DNA of 51,792 nt from CASPLG01 sp965120375 (lineage in GTDB: Bacteria > Bacillota > Clostridia > Oscillospirales > Acutalibacteraceae), in the NCBI GenBank assembly GCA_965120375.1, contig CBCPMW010000003.1:1-51792 (forward strand). Reading direction: 5' to 3'. Below the pieces are notes generated by a model. That model saw only the letters and a list, made by a program, of their open reading frames with translations, searched no databases and had not been told where the DNA came from. Of the stretch, positions 33,839-42,193 are shown one piece after another (the first letter of the stretch is position 1; each line of letters opens with the position of its first letter). A program made the position numbers and the translations under genes.

Positions 33839-34519
33839 TTAACTGCTAAAAATATCTTCGAATTCGTCGCTCTTTCTAATCTCCCCTCTAGAACCCATGC
33901 CTCCCGACACGCCTCCTATTAGATCCTCTTTTTTATTTTTCTTAGTTTCTAAATTTTTATTGCTTTTTTTAACCTCTTCTTTTTTTAAGCTTTCTTTTTT
34001 ACCTTTGTTTTCTCCTGTTTCGGGATTATCTATTCCTTCTGGGTTCTTACCTTTTTCATCACTTTCCTTTTCTAAACTTTCTTCCTCCAAATTCTTGTTT
34101 TTTTCTAGATTTTTACTTTTCTCTATCGCTTTTTCCGCTCGAACTTTTAGTACACTAATCACTCTTTTGTACCATCTCGGTTTTATTCTTATTAGTTTCG
34201 CTCCTTCGAGCGTTATCATATAGGGAACAAGCCCGTAAAAAACTCCAAAAATAAACAAAACAAGAAAAAGGCCAACCATTAAAGCATTTTCGCCGAACAA
34301 CACATCAAAGATAACTATACAAAGTGATAAAACCTGCGACGAAATCAATAAAGCGTATATTTTATCTTTTAAAACAACCTCAGAAATATTCCCGCAGTTT
34401 GGGCATTTATATATAGGTTTACTCTTTATCATGAATGATTCGAGTTTTCCAAGTCTAAAACCGCAAAACGGACAGCTCGGCAAACAAAAAATCTTTATTC
34501 CGCTCACCCCCTTATGCAC
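33839..34519 (-). CDS. zinc-ribbon membrane protein of unknown function
   Basis: A 226-aa protein whose product I do not recognise. The N-terminus holds a four-Cys zinc ribbon (CPFC then CPNC, about 25 residues apart). Two hydrophobic helices follow (about 55-75 and 81-100, the second rich in Val, Leu and Phe). After a basic stretch comes a long Lys/Glu-rich disordered tail with repeated SKNLEKNKNLEEESLEKE-like segments. The start is uncertain: GTG at 34519 has no good ribosome binding site, while AAGGGGG at 34508-34514 would favour a start slightly downstream. It lies between recF and gyrB, with its own promoter, and heads the gyrBA transcript. Confidence 0.75.
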   Translation of the reverse strand: MHKGVSGIKIFCLPSCPFCGFRLGKLESFMIKSKPIYKCPNCGNISEVVLKDKIYALLISSQVLSLCIVIFDVLFGENALMVGLFLVLFIFGVFYGLVPYMITLEGAKLIRIKPRWYKRVISVLKVRAEKAIEKSKNLEKNKNLEEESLEKESDEKGKNPEGIDNPETGENKGKKESLKKEEVKKSNKNLETKKNKKEDLIGGVSGGMGSRGEIRKSDEFEDIFSS

Positions 34520-34653
34520 TAATCGGTGCTTAAGTGCTAAAGCTTTGCTGAAAAGTAGAACTTACTTACCGAACAGAACTTGATTAGAAAACACCTTTTA
34601 TTTTAGTCGAAGTAAATTACAATAACTTGGGGATCTCTTAGGTTACAGGTATT

Positions 34654-34682
34654 ATTCTATCATTTTTTTACCCGTTTGGCAA
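34654..34682 (-). promoter_or_regulatory. promoter upstream of the zinc-ribbon gene and gyrBA
   Basis: On the minus strand TTGCCA (34682-34677), 17 bp and TAGAAT (34659-34654). A leader of about 130 nt follows. It contains a near-palindrome AGCACTTAAGCAC next to the first start codon. Confidence 0.6.
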
Positions 34683-34755
34683 GTATTTATACTGACCTAA
34701 TAATAAGAGTCTTCCCTGATTTAATTTGAAAAAATAGAGGAAAACTTAAAATTAT

Positions 34756-35844
34756 TTACGCAAAAACGTTTCCACTTTTGACTAAAATTTTTTTGATACT
34801 TCCACTTAAATCCAATTTTTGGCATCCTGTGATAAATATTTGGGCCTTTGAAACTAAGTTAAACATCTTTTCCTGCCGGTTTTGATCAAGTTCACTTAAA
34901 ATATCGTCAAGGAGTATTACTGGATGCTGATTTGAAAGTTTCTCTATCATCGTTGCTTCTGAAAGCTTCATTGCAATTATCCCAGTTCTTTGCTGACCCT
35001 GCGAAGCAAGTTGTTTTGCTGATTTACTGTCAATTTTAATCTCAAATTCATCTCTATGCGGACCGACATTAGTAGTTCTTCTAAATAGATCCTGTTTCCT
35101 AGACATTTTTAATTCTTCTAAAATACATTTGCTTATTTGATTCGGATTCATATTGATAAACTGATTTAGACGCGAATAACTAATACTGAAGTCCTCTTTT
35201 CCAGAGATTTTTAAGTAAAATTCTTTTGCAAAATCACTAAACTCTTCCGAATATTTTATTCTTTCCGCTATAATAAATCCAGCATAATCAGAAAGTTTTT
35301 CGTCCCATATGTCCAACGTGTCTTCTAAGTTTTTATGTGCTTGTATTGCCTTTAATAAAAAATTTCTGTGTTTTAAGGTTTTTGCATACTTTAAAAGTAA
35401 GTTTGGATAAGTTGGTTTTACCTGACAAATCGCAGCGTCTATAAATTTTCGTCGGTTTTCCGGTCCCCCCTTTATAAGCATCAAATGTTCCGGTGAAAAT
35501 ATTACAGCTTTAAAAAAACCTATAATTGAGCTAGCTGGTCCCCTTTTAATTCCATTTATTTCTGCTTCTCGTTTTCCATCGCTTATCGAAATTTTTATAC
35601 TTTCTTCCTGATTATTAAAACTTACTTTGCAATCAACTTGTGCTTTTTTTTCTCCGAACCTTACTAAATCTTTGTCTTTTGTTCCTCGAAATGACCTCGC
35701 TCCAGTCATAAGCCAAATTGCTTCTAGTAAATTTGTCTTACCTTGCGCGTTTTCTCCGTAGATTACATTTATTTTTTCGCTCATCTCAAGTGTATCATCT
35801 TTTAGATTTCTATAGCTGTTATAACTTAGTCTGTAGACCCTCAT
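34756..35844 (-). CDS. recF: DNA replication and repair protein RecF
   Basis: SMC-like ATPase (362 aa) that loads RecA at gaps with RecO and RecR. Walker A is GENAQGKTNLLEAIW, the ABC signature SQGQQRTGIIAMKLSEA, and Walker B PVILLDDILSELD. ATG at 35844 (MRVYRLSYNSY) has AAAGG 8 nt upstream; the ATG at 35850 is too close. It follows dnaN after 84 bp, the conserved dnaA-dnaN-recF order. The small yaaA/RNA-binding gene often found between dnaN and recF is absent. Confidence 0.96.
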   Translation of the reverse strand: MRVYRLSYNSYRNLKDDTLEMSEKINVIYGENAQGKTNLLEAIWLMTGARSFRGTKDKDLVRFGEKKAQVDCKVSFNNQEESIKISISDGKREAEINGIKRGPASSIIGFFKAVIFSPEHLMLIKGGPENRRKFIDAAICQVKPTYPNLLLKYAKTLKHRNFLLKAIQAHKNLEDTLDIWDEKLSDYAGFIIAERIKYSEEFSDFAKEFYLKISGKEDFSISYSRLNQFINMNPNQISKCILEELKMSRKQDLFRRTTNVGPHRDEFEIKIDSKSAKQLASQGQQRTGIIAMKLSEATMIEKLSNQHPVILLDDILSELDQNRQEKMFNLVSKAQIFITGCQKLDLSGSIKKILVKSGNVFA

Positions 35845-35928
35845 AAACATTCGCCTTTTTCATGTTTTTTGCTTTAAAGGGGATAAAATTCACATAAAAA
35901 ATATGGACTTTTAACCCAAACTTTGTTT

Positions 35929-37032
35929 TTACAGTTTCAATCTTACAGGTAGAACTAAAAATAAGAATGAATCACCTGTTTTAGGTAAAATTTTTATAGG
36001 GTTAAGAGGTCCGTTCATTTCAATAGCAACTTCATCTGTGTTTGAATTTTTTAAAGCATCTGCCATATATTTACTGTTAAATCCTATTTCAATGTCTTCA
36101 CCTTTAATAGAGACGGGAACTTCATCGTAAGCATCGCCCATACACGTCTTACAAGAAAGATGTGCAAATCCACTACTAATTGTACATCTTACTGGACTTT
36201 TAAATCTTTCTGTTATCATAAGCGAAACTCTTTCTACGCTACTTAGCATTTCTCTTGTATTTACTTCTACTCTAGTTTTTAAGGTTTCAGGTATTGATAC
36301 TTTATAATCTAAAAATTCTCCTTCAAGAAGTCTTGATATTACACAATAATCTCCAGTATCAAACATTATGTGTCTTTGTCCAGCTGAAACGTGTACATTT
36401 TTTCCCTCTTCATCTGGGATTAACTTTAAAACTTCATGTAAAGCTTTTCCCGGTACCACAAACCTTATGTCTAAATCTTCTCTTATTTTCTCTCGCCTTA
36501 CAGCCATCCTATATCCGTCTACTGAAACAAGGCTAATTTCATTTCCTCTAATGTCAAATAGAGTCCCGGTATGCACTGGTTTTGTATCTGTATCTGCAAC
36601 TGCAAAAATAGTTTGTTTTATCATACTTTTTGCAACTATACTAGGAAGTTCTATTGTATCAGCATTTTTTATTTCGGGTAAACTTGGAAACTGACTTGCA
36701 TCAATTCCAGCTAATGAAAATTTGCTCATACCGCTACTTATATTTACACTTAAATTTTCTAGTGTTTCAATATTTACAGTTTCATCCGGAAGTCGCCTTA
36801 TAATATCAACAAACAGTTTAGCGCTTACAACTATTTCTCCTTCGGACAAAATTTCAGCTTCAATATTTGTCTTTATGGCAAGTTCGGTGTTATATGCGCA
36901 AAGTTTTATTTTTCCACTTTTAGCTGAAATTAAAATTCCCTCTAGAGCTGATGAAGTTTGTTTTGTACATACAGCTCTTTGAACATTCAACAATGCCTCA
37001 ACTAATATTGCTTGTTTACAGGTAAAATTCAA
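35929..37032 (-). CDS. dnaN: DNA polymerase III beta sliding clamp
   Basis: Processivity clamp (367 aa, three repeated domains). The start is TTG at 37032, giving MNFTCKQAILVEALLNVQRA, which matches the family opening. AAAGG lies 9 nt upstream; the ATG at 37041 overlaps it. The C-terminus ends ILPVRL-like (FLVLPVRLKL), the usual clamp end. It is downstream of dnaA but separated by a 518-bp non-coding segment that looks like part of oriC. Confidence 0.97.
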   Translation of the reverse strand: MNFTCKQAILVEALLNVQRAVCTKQTSSALEGILISAKSGKIKLCAYNTELAIKTNIEAEILSEGEIVVSAKLFVDIIRRLPDETVNIETLENLSVNISSGMSKFSLAGIDASQFPSLPEIKNADTIELPSIVAKSMIKQTIFAVADTDTKPVHTGTLFDIRGNEISLVSVDGYRMAVRREKIREDLDIRFVVPGKALHEVLKLIPDEEGKNVHVSAGQRHIMFDTGDYCVISRLLEGEFLDYKVSIPETLKTRVEVNTREMLSSVERVSLMITERFKSPVRCTISSGFAHLSCKTCMGDAYDEVPVSIKGEDIEIGFNSKYMADALKNSNTDEVAIEMNGPLNPIKILPKTGDSFLFLVLPVRLKL

Positions 37033-37550
37033 AGAAATCATCCTTTCTATCTTTTGTATGCTCTTTGCAATAGTAACTGTAGTATTTATTTTAGTATTAG
37101 CAGTAGAGGCTGTTGAAAAGTTGAACTACGGTTAAAAACCAATATAAAACACCACCTTGTGAATAAAATTTATATTGTGAATTTGGAGTGAATTACTTGT
37201 TGAGAAGTTGAAAAATTAAAGAACGTGAAAATTTTTAAACAATGCTGTTGAAAATTTATCGTTGAATGTTGAAAAGTTGTTGAGAGAGTTGAAAACTGCT
37301 TCAAAGTTAATTCAACAATTTTTGTGGAAAAGTTAAAAATTTTCAACACTTGCAACTAACACAAAACCCAGGGAAAATCCCGCTTCTAAATCAATTTTAA
37401 ATTAAGGTCAAAAACCTAAAGACAAGTCTAAATTGTAAGTTAAATGAAATTATCTGTAACAACACTGAAATCAAGTCTTGTCAAATGTAACGATATGAAA
37501 CCAAGATTAAGTTAAGGTTGAATAGAATCCTTGAAGCCAAATTTTTGCGA
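37033..37550. other. oriC candidate, dnaA-dnaN intergenic region
   Basis: 518 bp, AT-rich, no gene. The 9-mer TGTTGAAAA occurs at 37111, 37246 and 37267, and inverted at 37340. A closer match to the DnaA box (TGTGGAAAA, one change from TGTGGATAA) lies at 37323. Several AGTTGAAAA variants are interspersed (37206, 37287). This clustering, the neighbouring dnaA, the strand divergence and the nearby parS sites all point to the replication origin. Confidence 0.7.
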
Positions 37551-38867
37551 TCATCGATCACGAATATTCTTTATTATATCCTCAACCATGGCTCTGGTAG
37601 GCTGATCTCGTGAAATAGTTTTTTCAGCTTGTTGTATGGCATAAACAATTGTAGAATGATCACGTCCACCAAACTCCTCTCCAATTAGTGATAGAGACAT
37701 CTGAGTGATTTCTCTTACAACATACATTGAAAGTTGGCGCGCAGTCGAAACCGCAGACGAACGTTTTGACGACCTAATATCATCACTAGTTACGCCGAAC
37801 GTACGTGCAACTTCTTCAATTATTTTTTCAACAGTTACCGGCGGAGGTTGATCGTTGTTAAGAATGTCAGAAATAGCAGCTTGCGCGGAAGAAAGGTCAA
37901 TTATTTCACCCCCCAAAAGGTTGTGAGCCTTTAGTTTTTTTACGGCCCCCTCTAGTTGCCTTATATTGTTTTTTAGTTGTTTTGCCAAATATTCACAGAC
38001 ATCTATGGGCATCTTTATGTCTAGCATTTCTGCTTTTCTTTTAACTATAGCTATTCTTGTTTCAAAATCTGGTGGTTGTATATCGGCGATCAATCCCCAC
38101 TCAAACCTTGTACGAAGACGATCTTCTAATGTTTGAATTTCTTTTGGTGGCCTGTCCGAGGTAAGAACAATTTGCTTTTTTGCTTCATAAAGAGAGTTAA
38201 ACGTATGAAAAAATTCTTCCTGAGTAGAATCTTTACCGGCAATAAACTGAATATCGTCAACGAGAAGAATATCAGTTTTTCTGTATTTATTATGAAAATC
38301 CCTAGTGGAGTTTCTTCTAATCGAGTCAATAAGTTCGTTTGTAAAATCGTCCCCTTTAATATATAAAGTTGACATTTTGGGGTTATTTTTCTTTATGTCA
38401 TTACATATTGCATATAAAAGGTGAGTTTTTCCAAGACCAGAGTTACCGTAAATAAAAAGTGGATTGTATGCACCAGCGGGATTAGCAGCAACTGCAAGTG
38501 CAGCAGCGTGAGCAAATTTATTAGATGAACCAACAATGTACGTATCGAACGTAAATTCATACTCAGAATCTATAGCTAGATTTGGAGAATTTTTAGCGTT
38601 TTCCTTATCTGTTTCCGCTGGGGTTGTAAGACAAATATCAATCCCGGATCCGAAAATTTCCTCAACAGCATTATTTAAAAGACTTATATAGCAACGATTT
38701 ATAGTTTGACGGTGAAATTCGTTTGGAACCACCAAAACAGCAGTTGCCTTTTCAAAGTCAAGTTCCATGGGTTTAATACGACTAATCCAAGTTCTATAGG
38801 CCACATCCGTTATCCTAGTTTTGCAGTAATCGCATATCAACTCCCAAGCCTCGTTAAAGGATTCCAT
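37551..38867 (-). CDS. dnaA: chromosomal replication initiator DnaA
   Basis: AAA+ initiator (438 aa). Domain I covers about 1-80. Domain III holds Walker A GNSGLGKTHLLY and Walker B ILLVDDIQFIAGK. Domain IV has the helix-turn-helix signature ARQLSMYVVREITQMSLSLI followed by GGRDHSTIVYAI, which reads the DnaA box. These residues look normal, so binding to a TTATCCACA-like site is expected. ATG at 38867 (MESFNEAWELI) has GGGAGGG about 10 nt upstream; TTG at 38873 is the alternative. It diverges from rpmH. Confidence 0.98.
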   Translation of the reverse strand: MESFNEAWELICDYCKTRITDVAYRTWISRIKPMELDFEKATAVLVVPNEFHRQTINRCYISLLNNAVEEIFGSGIDICLTTPAETDKENAKNSPNLAIDSEYEFTFDTYIVGSSNKFAHAAALAVAANPAGAYNPLFIYGNSGLGKTHLLYAICNDIKKNNPKMSTLYIKGDDFTNELIDSIRRNSTRDFHNKYRKTDILLVDDIQFIAGKDSTQEEFFHTFNSLYEAKKQIVLTSDRPPKEIQTLEDRLRTRFEWGLIADIQPPDFETRIAIVKRKAEMLDIKMPIDVCEYLAKQLKNNIRQLEGAVKKLKAHNLLGGEIIDLSSAQAAISDILNNDQPPPVTVEKIIEEVARTFGVTSDDIRSSKRSSAVSTARQLSMYVVREITQMSLSLIGEEFGGRDHSTIVYAIQQAEKTISRDQPTRAMVEDIIKNIRDR

Positions 38868-38927
38868 AAACAAAGAGCCCTCCCAAAATGTAAAACAAAA
38901 AAAGCTTACAAACAGTATTGCTTTTGT

Positions 38928-38956
38928 ATTTTATCATAGCAATTTCAAACTTTCAA
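38928..38956 (-). promoter_or_regulatory. dnaA promoter overlapping DnaA-box-like repeats
   Basis: On the minus strand TTGAAA (38956-38951), 17 bp and TAAAAT (38933-38928). The -35 box is part of a CTGTTGAAAG sequence, and a TGTTGAAAA copy lies at 38964-38972, so autoregulation by DnaA is plausible. The rest of 38868-39166 is very AT-rich with no gene. Confidence 0.6.
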
Positions 38957-39166
38957 CAGAAAATGTTGAAAAGTTGAAATAAGCAAAAAACCTAAAAGTT
39001 TCCACCATTAAAACTATAAAAATAAAAGTTAAAATACAAAAAAATAATAAAAATCACACAAATTTCCAAAGTAAAATATTTTTACAAAAGTAAAGAAGTC
39101 GAGTTTTGACATATAAGGGATGATAAAGTCACGCTAATTAATGAAAAGATTACATAAAATAAAGTG

Positions 39167-39195
39167 TTGACTTTTTTAAATGTTTGGTTTATACT
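39167..39195 (+). promoter_or_regulatory. rpmH promoter
   Basis: TTGACT (39167-39172), 17 bp and TATACT (39190-39195), about 100 bp before rpmH. It probably drives rpmH-rnpA-yidD-yidC. Confidence 0.8.
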
Positions 39196-39297
39196 TCTAA
39201 GAAGCGTTTAGTTTTATTTAGAGAAATTATGTTGCAGGGTTAGTGGGGGTTGATTAATTTTGAGCTCCCATCTTGATGCTTGATAAGGAGATTTAAA

Positions 39298-39432
39298 ATG
39301 AAAAGAACATATCAACCAAGTAGAATTCACAGAAAAAGAACTCACGGTTTTAGAGCCAGAATGCTTACTGCTAACGGACGTAAAGTACTTGCGGCTCGTA
39401 GGGCAAAAGGCAGGAAAAAACTTTGTGCGTAA
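39298..39432 (+). CDS. rpmH: 50S ribosomal protein L34
   Basis: L34, 44 aa: it opens MKRTYQPSRIHRKRTHGF and ends AKGRKKLCA, matching the family over its whole length (the Cys near the end is unusual but harmless). ATG at 39298 has AAGGAG 7 nt upstream. It is the first gene of the rightward arm from oriC, with rnpA 67 bp downstream. Confidence 0.98.
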   Translation: MKRTYQPSRIHRKRTHGFRARMLTANGRKVLAARRAKGRKKLCA

Positions 39433-39499
39433 AGATTTAGGTCAGGCTAAATTTCTTGGTGCTGCTGCGCAAGGTCACCTCGAAAAAAGTAGGTTTGGT

Positions 39500-39835
39500 A
39501 TGAATAAATTGCAAACTATCAAGAGCAGAAAGGTATTCCGCGTAGCTTACAAGAGAGGGGAAAGGTTTGCATCTCCGCTGCTTGTTACATATATTCTGAA
39601 AAGCAGGGGTAGAAGCAACAGAATAGCGGCTGTGGCTAGCAGAAAAATAGGTAAAGCCACAAAAAGAAACAGAGCTAGGCGCGTAATAAAAGAAGCTTAC
39701 AGACTTATTTCTAACAGGTTGCAGTTTGGTAATAATTTTGTTTTTGTTGCCCGCTCTTGCACAGCAGAGGCTAAAATGTTGGATATACAAGAAGAAATGC
39801 TGATTCATATGGGAAAAGCGAGGCTTCTGAGATGA
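39500..39835 (+). CDS. rnpA: ribonuclease P protein component
   Basis: Basic protein subunit of RNase P (111 aa), which helps the RNA subunit cut tRNA 5' leaders. The signature KRNRARRVIKEAYR and the central FASPLLVTYILKSRG strand are present. The start is ATG at 39500; the reading frame runs further upstream across the end of rpmH but family length argues against that. The ribosome binding site is weak (TAGGT). The stop overlaps the yidD start (ATGA). Confidence 0.95.
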   Translation: MNKLQTIKSRKVFRVAYKRGERFASPLLVTYILKSRGRSNRIAAVASRKIGKATKRNRARRVIKEAYRLISNRLQFGNNFVFVARSCTAEAKMLDIQEEMLIHMGKARLLR

Positions 39836-40041
39836 ATAGATTTTTAATCTGGATCTTTCGGTTCTACCAATGCCATGTTTCTGTTTACACCCGGCCTAGT
39901 TGTAGGTATGTACCGGTCTGTTCGTCGTATGCAGTTAAGGCTGTTGAGAAACACGGTTGGAAAAAAGGTTTAATCCTTACAGTTAGGCGAATTTTGAGAT
40001 GCAATCCACTGTTTAAAGGCGGGTATGACCCAGTTCCATAA
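39832..40041 (+). CDS. yidD: membrane protein insertion efficiency factor YidD
   Basis: Small membrane-associated protein (69 aa) that aids YidC-dependent insertion. The hallmark residues are present: IRFYQ-like FRFYQ, RPSCRYVPVCSSYA, EKHGWKKG, RRILRCNPL and the terminal GGYDPVP. It overlaps rnpA by 4 bp, so translation is coupled, and yidC follows 96 bp later. Confidence 0.96.
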   Translation: MNRFLIWIFRFYQCHVSVYTRPSCRYVPVCSSYAVKAVEKHGWKKGLILTVRRILRCNPLFKGGYDPVP

Positions 40042-40137
40042 GGAATTTGTATTAAAGTATGTTAAAAAATTTTGGGGATAAAATTTCAGCACAAGTTGTT
40101 GGTTTTAATAAAAAGTAGACTTGAGGAGAGTAAGATT

Positions 40138-41148
40138 TTGGGATTTATTTTTGATTTTTTGGGCGGAATATTCGGGCATGTTTTGTGGTTTTTTTACGAT
40201 TTAGTAGGAAATTACATAATTGCGGTGACACTCTTTGCCCTGATAGTGAACATTTTGATGTTCCCGATAGCTATAAAAAGGCAAAAAACTATGGCAAAGA
40301 CTGCCAAATTAAACGAAAAACAGAAGGAACTTCAGAAAAAATACGGAAAAGACAGGAAAAAATATGAGCAAGAAATGGTTAAGTTGTATCAGCAAGATGG
40401 TGCAAATCCGTTTGGGGGATGCTTTTCGACGCTTTTAGTGCCACTTTTGTTGTCTGGTGGAATATTTGGTGCAGTAACCAAGCCTCTTCAAAATACCCTT
40501 CACATTTCCCAAGATAAAGTGCAAGAGGCAACAGCTTTGGTTGCGTCGCTGCCAGAAGCAGAAGGCAAGTTTACATCTGGATATGAGCAACTTCAGCTTG
40601 TAAAAATGTTCGATGAAATCAAACCTTATCTCGCGATGTTTAGCGAATCTGAGCTGGCAGACCTTGAAGAATATAGTTCAGGATTCGGTTTGTTTGGTCT
40701 AAACCTGCTGAATAGACCTAACAAATCGTCGTTTAACGAGATGCTTTGGACAATACCGCTTTTGACTTTTATAGTTTCAGCACTTTCGATGTATATCATG
40801 CAAAGATCTAGCGGGATGGACAAGAGAGTTCAGGGGCCGATGAAATTCTTCCCGTATATGACTTTTGGAATTATGGCTTATTTTGTTTACACAATCCCGG
40901 CTGCAGTTGGAGTTTACTGGATTATTAACACGCTTATTGGTGCGATTCAGGGTCTTATAATGAACAAATATTACAGCGTAGCGATCATGAATGCACATGA
41001 TGAGGCTGTTAGATTCGCACAAATAAAAGAGCACGAAAAGGGTATTTTGCAGATTAAAGCTGTTGAAGAGACTGTACCCGATAGCAGCGCTATTTTAAGC
41101 AAAAAGCTCGGGCATAAAACAGAAAATGGGGTCGATGATTTAGGCTAG
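40138..41148 (+). CDS. yidC: membrane protein insertase YidC/OxaA
   Basis: Polytopic insertase (336 aa) for Sec-dependent and independent membrane proteins. A hydrophobic hairpin at the N-terminus is followed by NILMFPIAIKRQKTMAKTAKL and a Lys-rich cytoplasmic coiled coil (KELQKKYGKDRKKYEQEM). Later come the QDGANPFGG motif, a long extracytoplasmic segment and three further helices (FNEMLWTIPLLTFIVSALS, YMTFGIMAYFVYTIPAAVG). TTG at 40138 is chosen since AGGAGAG lies 7 nt upstream; a longer frame from 40072 has no such site. No lipobox Cys is seen. Confidence 0.95.
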   Translation: MGFIFDFLGGIFGHVLWFFYDLVGNYIIAVTLFALIVNILMFPIAIKRQKTMAKTAKLNEKQKELQKKYGKDRKKYEQEMVKLYQQDGANPFGGCFSTLLVPLLLSGGIFGAVTKPLQNTLHISQDKVQEATALVASLPEAEGKFTSGYEQLQLVKMFDEIKPYLAMFSESELADLEEYSSGFGLFGLNLLNRPNKSSFNEMLWTIPLLTFIVSALSMYIMQRSSGMDKRVQGPMKFFPYMTFGIMAYFVYTIPAAVGVYWIINTLIGAIQGLIMNKYYSVAIMNAHDEAVRFAQIKEHEKGILQIKAVEETVPDSSAILSKKLGHKTENGVDDLG

Positions 41149-41202
41149 AGGAAAAGAATATATGAGATTGAAATCAAAAAATGGGCAAAGAATATGAAAA
41201 TA

Positions 41203-41211
41203 TGTTATAAT
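41203..41211 (+). promoter_or_regulatory. extended -10 element before jag
   Basis: TGTTATAAT (TGn plus a perfect TATAAT) without a clear -35 box. The surrounding TATGAAAATATGTTATAATG closely resembles the sequence before parA. Confidence 0.5.
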
Positions 41212-41236
41212 GAAGGTTGGGAGGAAATTTGAGAAT

Positions 41237-41269
41237 ATGAAAACAAAGAGAAAAGAGGTCAGGGTATGA
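41237..41269 (+). CDS. possible 10-codon leader peptide of jag
   Basis: ATG at 41237, with GGGAGG upstream at a long spacing, opens a frame encoding MKTKRKEVRV. Its TGA overlaps the jag ATG by the ATGA arrangement. It could couple translation to jag. Chance is a real alternative. Confidence 0.25.
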   Translation: MKTKRKEVRV

Positions 41270-42018
41270 TAAGAGAAGCGTTTGCAGTTGAAGAAACTAT
41301 TGCACTAGCGAAACGGAAAGCTTGCGAGATTCTGGGTGAAAACGAAGAAAAAGTTCAGTTTGAGATAATACAATCGCCGGAGAAAAAAAAGTTCGGATTA
41401 TTTGGTGGGAAAATGGCGCAGGTTCGTGCATTCGTGCGTGAATCTAAGGGTGAAATAGCTAAAAAATATGTGGAAGAAATACTTTTTTACATGGGATCTG
41501 AGAACGTAACTGTTGAAATAAGTGAAGAAGATGAGGAATTTTGTACTTTGAAAATAACTGGCGGAGATATAAAGTATGTCGTTGGTCGGCATGGATCTAC
41601 TTTAGATGCAATTCAGTACTTGGCGGGATTTGCAGCCAATCAGAATCGTCGTGATAAGTATTGCAAAATTCGTTTGGAAGCTGGGGAATATAGAGAAAAG
41701 CGAAAAAAATCACTTATGGCTTTTGCCAGAAGAATGGCTTATGATGTTGTTAAAAGGGGCCAAAAGCTCGAGCTTGAGCCTATGCGTTCTTATGAAAGAA
41801 AGCTGATTCATTCTGCTATTCAGGGGATTGAGGGCGTTGATTCCTGGTCCGAGGGTGAAAATGAAATGAGACATGTTGTAATTTCTCCCAAAAATTTTGA
41901 AACATCATCTAAAAAATTATCCAATGAGTTGATTGATTCTTATGAACTGGAATGTCTTAAAGATAGTGATATTTCGTTTGAGAAATCTTCTGAAAATGTT
42001 ATTGAAACAACCATATGA
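41266..42018 (+). CDS. jag: RNA-binding protein KhpB/Jag
   Basis: Cytoplasmic RNA-binding protein (250 aa) linked to cell elongation and sRNA binding in Firmicutes. The Jag-N domain ends with KKKFGLFGGKMAQVRAFV. The KH domain carries the GxxG loop as VVGRHGSTLDAIQYL, and the R3H domain has RSYERKLIHSAIQ. A variable tail of about 45 residues follows. ATG at 41266 has AGAGGTCAGGG upstream. It lies in the conserved yidC-jag-mnmE order. Confidence 0.96.
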   Translation: MIREAFAVEETIALAKRKACEILGENEEKVQFEIIQSPEKKKFGLFGGKMAQVRAFVRESKGEIAKKYVEEILFYMGSENVTVEISEEDEEFCTLKITGGDIKYVVGRHGSTLDAIQYLAGFAANQNRRDKYCKIRLEAGEYREKRKKSLMAFARRMAYDVVKRGQKLELEPMRSYERKLIHSAIQGIEGVDSWSEGENEMRHVVISPKNFETSSKKLSNELIDSYELECLKDSDISFEKSSENVIETTI

Positions 42019-42193
42019 GATCTGTTAGAGAATTTGTTCTTGTCAAAGTTGCTCAAATTTAGAAAAGAGAAAAAACACACAAGCCACAAATATTTGCTCC
42101 CATTTTGCAATCTATTTTTTTAAGATTGACATATGGGGGTTAATTTTTGTGGAAAATTTAAAACAATTGTAATATGAAAGGGTTTTTTATAAA

